A stretch of DNA of 12,863 nucleotides from an uncultured Eubacteriales bacterium (GTDB taxonomy: Bacteria > Bacillota > Clostridia > Oscillospirales > CAG-272), in NCBI GenBank assembly GCA_900554225.1, contig USGH01000046.1, positions 1 through 12,863 of the forward strand, read 5' to 3'. The position numbers and the translations under genes are program-made. Below are positions 7,633 to 12,863 of this stretch, piece by piece. The notes beneath the pieces were generated by a model. That model had not been told where the DNA came from and ran no database searches. It worked only from the letters and a program-made list of their open reading frames with translations. The first letter of the stretch is position 1. Each line of letters starts with the position of its first letter.

Positions 7633-7700
7633 CTGATAGGGTAAAGGACGCATTCTACCGCGGATTGAATACCTCAACCATAAGTTCAACAAGCTGGTTA

Positions 7701-7729
7701 TTGTTTTTATCCGGTCTATCCTGTATAAT
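7701..7729 (+). promoter_or_regulatory. Sigma-A promoter of the first XRE-type regulator
   Basis: TTGTTT (7701-7706), a 17-bp spacer and a perfect TATAAT (7724-7729). The start site should be near 7736, which leaves a leader of about 115 nt before the ATG at 7852. No strong terminator for the CotH operon is visible between 7633 and 7700. Confidence 0.75.
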
Positions 7730-7733
7730 AAGA

Positions 7734-7791
7734 TTGCAGCTGCAAGACAACATACTGTAAACCACCCATCCACAGCATCCTATACAGTATA
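7734..7791 (+). promoter_or_regulatory. Candidate operators in the XRE gene leader
   Basis: A perfect 12-bp palindrome TTGCAGCTGCAA (7734-7745) lies on the expected transcription start. Downstream, ATACTGTA (7752-7759) and its inverse TACAGTAT (7783-7790) repeat one core at a distance of about three helical turns, and the second copy sits inside the dyad TATACAGTATA (7781-7791). Such sites suit repression by a dimeric HTH protein, possibly autoregulation. Confidence 0.45.
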
Positions 7792-7838
7792 CCATAGTTC
7801 TTGGAGAGGAACTCTAAAAACTACTACTTCTATTATAC

Positions 7839-7844
7839 GAGGGA
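7839..7844 (+). promoter_or_regulatory. GAGGGA ribosome-binding site fixing the XRE gene start
   Basis: GAGGGA ends 7 nt before the ATG at 7852. An in-frame TTG at 7801 would add 17 residues before the HTH domain but has no ribosome-binding site. Confidence 0.7.
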
Positions 7845-7851
7845 AAACAAA

Positions 7852-8928
7852 ATGGAGTTGAACTTTGCGGACACATTGAAAGCGCTGCGGAACCGGAAAA
7901 ATGTCTCGCAGGAAAAGCTGGCACAGTATCTGAACGTGTCCTTTCAGGCAGTCTCGAAGTGGGAGAACGCGGTCTGTTACCCGGACATCACTCTTTTACC
8001 GGATCTTGCACGGTTTTTCGGCATAACCATCGACGAGCTACTGTGTGTGGAAAAATGGGATGAGAACAAACGGTTTGAGGAATGCAGTGAGAAGGCGAGT
8101 GCGTTCTTTCGCGATGGAAAAAGAGAGGCGGCACTGGCGGTTTGGCAGGAGGCATATAGACAAATGCCGAACAATATCGATGTGAAAGAGATGCTGATGT
8201 CGAGCTATTTTGACACCGATATAGACAAGTATTTCCAGGAGTTTGTCGAGCTTGCCACAGAGATTTACAACAGCGACGACGAGGGACGCGCCTGGAATAT
8301 GTATTACAAAGGGCAGGCGATCTCACAGCTTGCGCGTTGCTATGCCGCACGTGGGGATACCAAAACCGCACAGCAATGGGCATACAAATCCATTCCCCTG
8401 TTCAACGCATGCGAGATCATAAGCGCGCAGATCGACAACGGGGAGGACTTGCGCACAGACGTGGCGTTCTGCACCTACTGGTTCCTGGAGGAGCTGTTCT
8501 ATATGGCGGCACGTATCGACAACGACAAGGAAATGCAGTCGGGGAACGATTATCGGCAGGCATGTCTGACGGTCGTGGCAAAACTGTTTGAAACCGTGTA
8601 TCCAGAGGACGACATGGGCTTTGAGCAGCTGCAGCACCTCTACAATCTCCATCAGGGCATTGCTGCGCGGGAAGCGGCAGGCGATAAGAAAGAAGAGATC
8701 GTGCGCCGCCATCAGGAACGGGCAATGGATTGCTGCGAGAAATCCGTGTCGGTAAAGGAACATAAGCTGACACATCCGATGCTGTACGGCTTACAGGTTG
8801 CAGCCGCACCGCAGGACAGCACGATGCTCATGAGAGGTATGCAGGAAACGCTGGCGGAAAAGGTATACGACGACTATCGTTCCTGCGCGTGGTTTCAAAA
8901 GCTGGGGAGCAGAATAACGTTCAAGTGA
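7852..8928 (+). CDS. XRE-family transcriptional regulator with a helical TPR-like C-terminal domain
   Basis: The protein has 358 residues. An N-terminal HTH_3 domain covers about 5-62, with the recognition region VSQEKLAQYLNVSFQAVSKW (18-37) and the usual tail PDITLLPDLARFFGITIDEL. After a short charged linker, the remaining 290 residues are nearly all helical and soluble. Segments such as FRDGKREAALAVWQEAYRQM and AARGDTKTAQQWAYKSIPLF look like TPR-type helix pairs that bind a peptide or protein. It is a single-gene unit with its own promoter and possible operators. Clostridia carry many such XRE-TPR regulators with varied and mostly unknown targets. There is no signal peptide, membrane segment or sign of damage. 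Confidence 0.88.
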   Translation: MELNFADTLKALRNRKNVSQEKLAQYLNVSFQAVSKWENAVCYPDITLLPDLARFFGITIDELLCVEKWDENKRFEECSEKASAFFRDGKREAALAVWQEAYRQMPNNIDVKEMLMSSYFDTDIDKYFQEFVELATEIYNSDDEGRAWNMYYKGQAISQLARCYAARGDTKTAQQWAYKSIPLFNACEIISAQIDNGEDLRTDVAFCTYWFLEELFYMAARIDNDKEMQSGNDYRQACLTVVAKLFETVYPEDDMGFEQLQHLYNLHQGIAAREAAGDKKEEIVRRHQERAMDCCEKSVSVKEHKLTHPMLYGLQVAAAPQDSTMLMRGMQETLAEKVYDDYRSCAWFQKLGSRITFK

Positions 8929-8953
8929 AGAATGCACTGCGCTGCAGGGAGGA

Positions 8954-8992
8954 CAAGAGGTTCCCAGAGACAATGCTTTCGGGAACCTCTTG
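8954..8992. repeat. Perfect 12-bp inverted repeat, hairpin without a T-tract
   Basis: CAAGAGGTTCCC (8954-8965) and GGGAACCTCTTG (8981-8992) form a perfect 12-bp stem with a 15-nt loop, 25 bp after the XRE stop codon. Neither strand has a run of T after the stem, so it is not a standard intrinsic terminator. It may act as an mRNA 3' end stabiliser, a factor-dependent terminator or a protein site. The rest of the gap to 9080 shows nothing else. Confidence 0.7.
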
Positions 8993-9079
8993 AACTGTGT
9001 TGGGGTGAAGCAGCCGGACGCTCCGCACTTCTCCAACGGATAAGGCTGTTTCCAATGTACAATTGCAACTATGCGGTTA

Positions 9080-9108
9080 TTGCAGATTCGCGGTCCGTAT
9101 GGTAAAAT
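9080..9108 (+). promoter_or_regulatory. Extended -10 sigma-A promoter of the second XRE-type regulator
   Basis: TTGCAG (9080-9085), a 17-bp spacer and TAAAAT (9103-9108) with the extended -10 dinucleotide TG at 9100-9101. The expected start is near 9115, just ahead of the AAGGAG site at 9121. Confidence 0.75.
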
Positions 9109-9113
9109 ACCAT
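9099..9113 (+). promoter_or_regulatory. 15-bp operator-like palindrome centred on the -10 box
   Basis: ATGGTA (9099-9104), AAA, TACCAT (9108-9113) is a perfect inverted repeat whose centre coincides with the -10 box. A protein bound there would block RNA polymerase. The HTH protein encoded just downstream is the obvious candidate for self-repression (inference). Confidence 0.55.
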
Positions 9114-9120
9114 CGAAGGA

Positions 9121-9126
9121 AAGGAG
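9121..9126 (+). promoter_or_regulatory. AAGGAG ribosome-binding site fixing the second XRE gene start
   Basis: AAGGAG ends 7 nt before the ATG at 9134. The earlier in-frame ATG at 9071 lies upstream of the promoter's -35 box, so it cannot be the start of this transcript. Confidence 0.8.
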
Positions 9127-9133
9127 TGGCAGT

Positions 9134-9754
9134 ATGTATCAGCTCAACAAATTCTGCAATATTATTTTTGATTTGAGAAAAGAACGCGGTTGGACACAGA
9201 CAATGCTTGCGGAGAAGCTCAATATTGCTCCGCAATCCATATCAAAATGGGAATGTGGCATAGGGTATCCCAATGTGACGCTCTTTCCCGTTATTGCGGA
9301 GTTGTTTCATGTTCCGATAGGTGTTCTTTTCGGCGAGGGATCAGAGGAGGGAAAAGTGGCAATGGATCTTGGCAGCGAACGTAATTTTGTTTTTGAACCG
9401 TTAGAAGATATTGAGATCATGGTTGGAAATCCGTGTGATATTGAGGTAAAAGACGGAGTAAGTGACCATGCTTCTTTACATGTGGAAGGGGATTTGAAAT
9501 TTGTAGAATATATCTCTGCGGAAATCATCGATGGGAAACTATATGTCAATATAAAGAATCCGACTGGCTCGGATACCCATTGGAATCCATATGACAGAGG
9601 CGATTACAGAAAAGCCAACAGGATCGTTATTCATTCGGGTGCTGTGGATTCAAATTGCTGTATTACAAATTATCTTGATCTTGTATTATCCACGCGCGAG
9701 ACCATCGATCATACGTATAAGTGGACCTGCAGAAAAGAGAATGCATCGGGATAA
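9134..9754 (+). CDS. XRE-family regulator with a beta-rich C-terminal domain
   Basis: The protein has 206 residues. The HTH domain covers about 5-62, with WTQTMLAEKLNIAPQSISKW (20-39) and FPVIAELFHVPIGVLFG. From about residue 82 to 190 the protein is beta-rich: EPLEDIEIMVGNP, SLHVEGDLKFVEYISAEI, GKLYVNIKNPTG and RIVIHSGAVDSNCCITNY. This resembles the stacked-strand putative adhesin-like repeats (DUF4097 type), but the match is tentative. The last 16 residues (ETIDHTYKWTCRKENASG) look unlike the domain and may mark a natural end or a lost 3' part. By hand count 9361-9600 is about 39 % GC, against about 57 % in a sample of the previous gene (8461-8520), suggesting a different origin. It has its own promoter with an operator-like dyad. 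Confidence 0.82.
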   Translation: MYQLNKFCNIIFDLRKERGWTQTMLAEKLNIAPQSISKWECGIGYPNVTLFPVIAELFHVPIGVLFGEGSEEGKVAMDLGSERNFVFEPLEDIEIMVGNPCDIEVKDGVSDHASLHVEGDLKFVEYISAEIIDGKLYVNIKNPTGSDTHWNPYDRGDYRKANRIVIHSGAVDSNCCITNYLDLVLSTRETIDHTYKWTCRKENASG

Positions 9755-9825
9755 GTGGTCGGGAATTTGCGGACTTGTTGGGTGCTGAGGCAGTGTGAAA
9801 ACATGAAGATGACATCGGAAAATGA

Positions 9826-9858
9826 AAAAATCCGGAAACAAAACGTTTCCGGATTTTT
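9826..9858. terminator. Strong bidirectional Rho-independent terminator
   Basis: AAAAATCCGGAAAC (9826-9839) pairs perfectly with GTTTCCGGATTTTT (9845-9858) around a 5-nt loop. The GC-rich core with A and T flanks terminates the rightward XRE gene and, read the other way, the leftward tRNA transcript, whose 3' end lies 4 nt away at 9862. Confidence 0.93.
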
Positions 9859-9861
9859 CTA

Positions 9862-9934
9862 TCTGAGTGACTGGACTTGAACCAGCGGCCTCTACCACCC
9901 CAAGGTAGCGCGCTACCAACTGCGCCACACCCAG
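9862..9934 (-). tRNA. tRNA-Pro (anticodon GGG)
   Basis: On the minus strand the 73-nt gene folds as a cloverleaf. The acceptor CTGGGTG pairs with CACTCAG (one G-U pair). The D arm contains GCGCAGTTGGTAGCGC. The anticodon stem CTACC/GGTAG holds the loop TTGGGGT, giving anticodon GGG. The T arm is GCTGG-TTCAAGT-CCAGT. The discriminator is A, and the next bases are not CCA, so CCA must be added after transcription. It reads CCC and CCU proline codons. A consensus promoter precedes it and the shared terminator follows at once, so it is a single-tRNA unit. Confidence 0.93.
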
Positions 9935-9964
9935 ATAAACTATATGCTTTCCGACAGCTTCTAT

Positions 9965-9993
9965 ATTATAGCACCAAATCGTCATTTTGTCAA
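9965..9993 (-). promoter_or_regulatory. Fully consensus promoter of the tRNA-Pro gene
   Basis: On the minus strand TTGACA (9993-9988), exactly 17 bp, then TATAAT (9970-9965), with TGC just before the -10 box forming an extended -10. Every element matches consensus. The leader before the tRNA 5' end is about 20-25 nt. Confidence 0.93.
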
Positions 9994-10043
9994 GGCATTT
10001 TTTGAGATTTTTCTTCGGTTTTCTATCGGGAAAGACCATGCTC

Positions 10044-10077
10044 CGGCGTGGTTTGGGTGTGCTGCGCCGTTTTTTTT
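10044..10077 (+). terminator. Hairpin plus T8 tract in the leader of the DUF4349 gene
   Basis: CGGCG (10044-10048) pairs with CGCCG (10065-10069), extended by up to four weaker pairs, followed by eight T residues (10070-10077). This is the form of an intrinsic terminator on the plus strand. No plus-strand gene lies between 9858 and here, so it could be a leader attenuator, the end of a short RNA, or chance. The rest of 9994-10198 shows no clear promoter. Confidence 0.45.
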
Positions 10078-10184
10078 CGTGTGTCGATATTTGCCATTGC
10101 CGGTGCAAATTTCCCGCCGTTTTTTGCTGTATGCCGGGAACTTTTCCGCCGACAATGCGTCTAATCGAACAGAAATCCAAACGA

Positions 10185-10191
10185 GAGGGAG
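10185..10191 (+). promoter_or_regulatory. GAGGGAG ribosome-binding site fixing the DUF4349 gene start
   Basis: GAGGGAG ends 7 nt before the ATG at 10199. The frame stays open far upstream (to 9944), but that part gives no sensible protein and overlaps the tRNA promoter, so this site decides the start. Confidence 0.8.
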
Positions 10192-10198
10192 AACGACT

Positions 10199-11260
10199 AT
10201 GAAACAGAACCATATGAGAACGCTTGTGACCTTCGTATCCACGCTGCTTCTTCTGTCTTCCTGCGGCAGTGCAGGCAAGTCTATGCCGATGAACGGGGCG
10301 GACGCGACTCTCTATGCGGAGACTGCTGCGTCTGCGGCTTATGAAAACGATTACGGCTCCTACGACGATAGCTGGGATATGGCGATGGACGAATCCGGCT
10401 ATACGACGATGGCAAAAGCGGCTCCCATGCAGACGAACGCAAACCGCTCGTCCTCCCAGACGAGTACGGCGGAAAACGATCTCGAAAACCGAAAGCTCAT
10501 CAAAAACGCCAATCTGTCTATCGAAACACAGACCTTCCCCGACTGCATCGATGCATTGACGGCACAGATCCGCAAATATGGCGGTTATATCGAGAATTCC
10601 AGCGTCTATGGAAACGAGGAGTACGAACGGCGGAGCGCGGACTACACGATCCGTATACCGGAGGAGCAGTACGAAAGCTTTCTTGCGGGTGTGGTGACGG
10701 TCGGCAGTGTGGTCAGCCGCACGGAATCGGTAGAGGACGTGACCTTACAATACACCGATGTGGAAAGCCGGATCCGCTCTCTGGAAACCGAATACAATAC
10801 ACTGCTCACCATTCTCGAAAAGTGCGACAACGTGTCCGACGTGATTGAGGTGCAGAACCGGATCACCGACGTGACCTACGAGCTGGACAGCTACAAATCC
10901 CGCCTGCGTACCTACGACAATCTCATTTCCTACTGCACTGTCTATGTCAATGTGAATGAGGTTCGTACCTACACCGAGCCGACGGAGAACATCACCCTGT
11001 GGCAGCGCATCACCCGTGACATCCGCGACAATTACGCAGATCTGGGCGACGGGATGATCGATTTCTTCATCTGGATTGTCTCTGCACTGCCGATTCTTCT
11101 CGCGATTGCCGTGGTCGTACTCCTGATCGTACGTGCCGTGCGCCGTGCCAATCGGAAGCGGCTTGAACGGGAAAAAGAGGCGGAGATGGCAAAATACCCA
11201 CAGTATACGGCACAGAAGCCCGTAGAGGAAAAGCATAAGGAGCCAAGCGGCAAAATCTAA
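10199..11260 (+). CDS. DUF4349-family membrane-anchored lipoprotein
   Basis: The protein has 353 residues. The signal MKQNHMRTLVTFVSTLLLLSSC ends in a lipobox L-S-S-C at 19-22, so Cys22 should be lipid-modified. A disordered Ala/Ser/Asp-rich stretch (about 25-95) follows. The DUF4349 domain (about 98-315) begins KLIKNANLSIET, then IRKYGGYIENS, DYTIRIPEEQYESFL and the coiled-coil part VTLQYTDVESRIRSLETEYN to about 240, and ends in a transmembrane helix (about 288-313). A basic, charged cytoplasmic tail (314-353) closes it. The protein is therefore anchored at both ends on the outer face of the membrane. The family's function is not established; envelope sensing or support is a guess. It is followed 42 bp later by a SanA/YdcF-like gene, probably in one operon. 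Confidence 0.9.
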   Translation: MKQNHMRTLVTFVSTLLLLSSCGSAGKSMPMNGADATLYAETAASAAYENDYGSYDDSWDMAMDESGYTTMAKAAPMQTNANRSSSQTSTAENDLENRKLIKNANLSIETQTFPDCIDALTAQIRKYGGYIENSSVYGNEEYERRSADYTIRIPEEQYESFLAGVVTVGSVVSRTESVEDVTLQYTDVESRIRSLETEYNTLLTILEKCDNVSDVIEVQNRITDVTYELDSYKSRLRTYDNLISYCTVYVNVNEVRTYTEPTENITLWQRITRDIRDNYADLGDGMIDFFIWIVSALPILLAIAVVVLLIVRAVRRANRKRLEREKEAEMAKYPQYTAQKPVEEKHKEPSGKI

Positions 11261-11302
11261 ACACGCAAATCTACCGAAACCAAAAAACAGAGGAGACCCA
11301 TC

Positions 11303-12076
11303 ATGAAACGATCCGCCGCGCAGTACAGACCTAAAATCCGTAAAAGTGTCCTGTGGCACAACTGCATCGGGTACGCCATCGCGCTGTTATGCCTGATTGT
11401 CCTTGTGGCGACCGGGGTGAACGCCGCTATGCTTGTCGGAATGCGCTCCTCCATCGTGACCATGAACGATCTGCCGACGGATGCGGACTGCGTACTGGTG
11501 CTTGGAGCCGGGGTACGCGCGGATGGATCGCCCAGTCCCATGCTTGCCGACCGGATTGCGACAGGTGTTGCGGTATACGAAAACGGCGGGGGGACGAAGC
11601 TGCTCATGAGCGGCGACCATGGCAGACCCGATTATGATGAGGTGAACTGTATGAAGCGCGAGGCCATCCGCGCCGGGGTGCCGTCGGAGGATATTTTCAT
11701 GGATCACGCCGGATTTTCGACATATGATTCCCTGTACCGTGCAAAATACATCTTTGGCGCACAGAAGATCATCATCGTGACGCAGGAATATCACCTCTAT
11801 CGCGCCCTGTATCTCGCAAATGCGTTGGGATTGGAGGCAGTCGGTGTCGCGGCGGACAGACAGCCATACGCGGGACAATCGCTCCGGGATGCAAGGGAGG
11901 CTGTCGCGCGGGTCAAGGATATGGTATTCGCCATCTGGCAGCCTGAGGCATCCGTGACCGGCAGTGCGATTTCTCTTGCGGAAAGCGGCGATGTGACCAA
12001 CGATAAGACAGACGCCATGTACGTGCAGGAGAAGCTGTGGAACCGTTTTGTTGGCAAGCGACTTGCGGGTGTATGA
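11303..12076 (+). CDS. SanA/YdcF-family (DUF218) membrane protein
   Basis: The protein has 257 residues. A cytoplasmic basic N-terminus (RPKIRKS) precedes one membrane segment (about 21-45), and the DUF218 domain (about 60-210) lies outside. Family motifs are seen in order: DCVLVLGAGVRADGSPSPML (62-81), MSGDHGRPDYDEV (102-114), DHAGFSTYDSLYRAK (134-148) and TQEYHLYRALYLANALG (160-176). E. coli SanA, of the same family, affects envelope permeability and vancomycin entry; the enzymatic reaction is not firmly known. After about 215 the sequence is polar and family-atypical. AGGAG at 11291-11295 sets the start. The 42-bp gap after the DUF4349 gene has no terminator, so a two-gene envelope operon is likely. 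Confidence 0.9.
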   Translation: MKRSAAQYRPKIRKSVLWHNCIGYAIALLCLIVLVATGVNAAMLVGMRSSIVTMNDLPTDADCVLVLGAGVRADGSPSPMLADRIATGVAVYENGGGTKLLMSGDHGRPDYDEVNCMKREAIRAGVPSEDIFMDHAGFSTYDSLYRAKYIFGAQKIIIVTQEYHLYRALYLANALGLEAVGVAADRQPYAGQSLRDAREAVARVKDMVFAIWQPEASVTGSAISLAESGDVTNDKTDAMYVQEKLWNRFVGKRLAGV

Positions 12077-12131
12077 CAGTGTACACCGAAAACAGAAACC
12101 AAAAAGCGGAAAAATATAGGAACATATTATC

Positions 12132-12160
12132 TTGACAAAGTGTCGCCCGTACCGTATACT
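12132..12160 (+). promoter_or_regulatory. Strong promoter of the last gene
   Basis: TTGACA (12132-12137), exactly 17 bp, then TATACT (12155-12160). The start should be near 12167, giving a leader of about 84 nt before the ATG at 12251. No terminator for the preceding operon is evident between 12077 and 12131. Confidence 0.85.
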
Positions 12161-12181
12161 ATATAGTATATGATACGGGCG
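12144..12181 (+). promoter_or_regulatory. 38-bp near-perfect palindrome over the promoter
   Basis: The outer arms CGCCCGTA (12144-12151) and TACGGGCG (12174-12181) and the inner perfect palindrome TATACTATATAGTATA (12155-12170) share one centre. Of 19 positions per arm, 17 pair. The element covers most of the spacer, the -10 box and the expected start site. Since the RNA would begin inside it, it acts most simply as a DNA operator for a dimeric or tetrameric repressor. No gene for that repressor is seen next to it. Confidence 0.75.
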
Positions 12182-12250
12182 GCTGTCTGTGTGGCAGGAA
12201 AGGCGGCAGTAACGTATGGCAGTTTATAGAAAACAGGAGAATAAAGCAGA

Positions 12251-12863
12251 ATGATCGAAATACAGAATACCGCAGTGATGAACATCGAGGGCGCGATTCG
12301 TGGTGCCCGCAATCCGATGAACAGCTGGGCAAGAAGCGACAGCTATACGGATGCAGAGGGCGTTTTCCGTCTGGGGGATGCGGATCTTGACCTGGCGTGT
12401 CGGCTCATCCATTCCGGGACCGATCACCGTAAGTTTATACGGCAGATTTTCGTGTCTGTCGATGTGTCCGCGCCGCTGTATTGGTGGAAGGAGTTCGACA
12501 CCTACAAGGTGGGGACCGTCGCCAATTCGACAAGCACCATGCACAAGATCCACGCCAAGCCCTTTTCCCGTGCGGATTTCTCCTGTGACCGCATGACGCC
12601 GACCGCTCTTGCTTGTCTCGACCACATCATTGCGGTGCTGGAGGAGCGGCGGCAGGTCTTTGTTGCAGAGAAGGAGCGCGCGGCATGGGACGATATGATC
12701 CAGCTGCTGCCGAGCAGTTATAATCAGATGCGGACTTGTTCGTTTAATTATGAGACACTGATTAATATTTATTATGCCAGAAAGGATCATAAGCTGGCGG
12801 AGTGGCATACATTCTGTGACTGGATCAAGACCTTGCCGTATGGGGAAGAATTGATTATTGGGG
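12251..12863 (+). CDS. Possible ThyX-like protein lacking the catalytic signature, 3' end cut by window
   Basis: The frame is open from the ATG at 12251 to the end of the window (204 codons, no stop). AGGAG lies about 11 nt upstream. The protein is soluble, with no signal peptide. Its layout resembles ThyX, the flavin-dependent thymidylate synthase. APLYWWKEFDTYKVGTVANS (about 74-93) lines up with the ThyX strand-helix that carries the RHRxxSxxxxSxR signature, but the signature positions read T-Y-K, T, T and T. Late on, LPSSYNQMRTCSFNYETLIN and YYARKDHKLAEWHTFCDWI resemble the ThyX C-terminal substrate-binding helices. I recognise this as a poorly described family common in Clostridia and phages. 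The ThyX link is by eye and tentative. The last 150 bases are more AT-rich than the rest. Confidence 0.72.
   Translation, partial: MIEIQNTAVMNIEGAIRGARNPMNSWARSDSYTDAEGVFRLGDADLDLACRLIHSGTDHRKFIRQIFVSVDVSAPLYWWKEFDTYKVGTVANSTSTMHKIHAKPFSRADFSCDRMTPTALACLDHIIAVLEERRQVFVAEKERAAWDDMIQLLPSSYNQMRTCSFNYETLINIYYARKDHKLAEWHTFCDWIKTLPYGEELIIG

Noticed and set aside
7668..7712. Possible terminator after the CotH gene
   Set aside because: AACCA and TGGTT form only a 5-bp AT-rich stem with a 14-nt loop before a T-rich stretch. That is too weak, and the stretch belongs to the -35 box of the next promoter.
9134..9858. Mobile element around the AT-rich XRE gene
   Set aside because: No integrase, transposase, terminal inverted repeats or duplicated tRNA end is visible in the window, so only the possibility of foreign origin is noted.
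9944..10198. N-terminal extension of the DUF4349 protein
   Set aside because: The frame is open, but it crosses the tRNA promoter and the hairpin with T8. The lipoprotein signal peptide begins exactly at the ATG at 10199 with a good ribosome site.

Overview
The window looks like chromosomal DNA from a Gram-positive anaerobe of the Bacillota, most likely class Clostridia. The signs are AGGAGG-type Shine-Dalgarno sites at useful spacing before almost every gene, sigma-A-like promoters, a tRNA gene without an encoded CCA end, and families typical of gut Clostridia: CotH, VTC polyphosphate polymerase, DUF4956, DUF4349 and SanA/YdcF. Base composition is about 50-57 % GC in most genes. No phage, IS element, rRNA or CRISPR array is visible. 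No species can be named from the sequence alone.

Region 1 (1-3850) is signal transduction. An OmpR-type response regulator (cut at its 5' end) and its histidine kinase run rightward. A second kinase/regulator pair runs leftward, and the two pairs converge on one hairpin at 1713-1758 that works in both directions. The second pair starts from a good promoter at 3822-3850 on the minus strand.

Region 2 (3850-7632) is the most interesting part: a divergent three-gene operon with a VTC-type polyphosphate polymerase, a DUF4956 membrane protein and a large exported CotH-family atypical kinase with glycine-rich inserts. The gene order suggests a membrane-linked polyphosphate or surface-phosphorylation system (inference), possibly controlled by the adjacent two-component pair.

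Region 3 (7633-9858) holds two stand-alone XRE-type regulators, each with its own promoter. Both promoters carry dyad symmetry at the -10 or start site. The second gene is clearly more AT-rich than its neighbours. A strong bidirectional terminator separates it from a leftward tRNA-Pro(GGG) gene that has a fully consensus promoter.

Region 4 (9935-12076) is a cell-envelope pair: a DUF4349 lipoprotein and a SanA/YdcF-type membrane protein. A hairpin plus T-tract lies in the long leader.

Region 5 (12077-12863) holds a strong promoter wrapped in a 38-bp near-perfect palindrome. It drives a gene that runs off the window and looks like a distant ThyX relative lacking the flavin-dependent thymidylate synthase signature.
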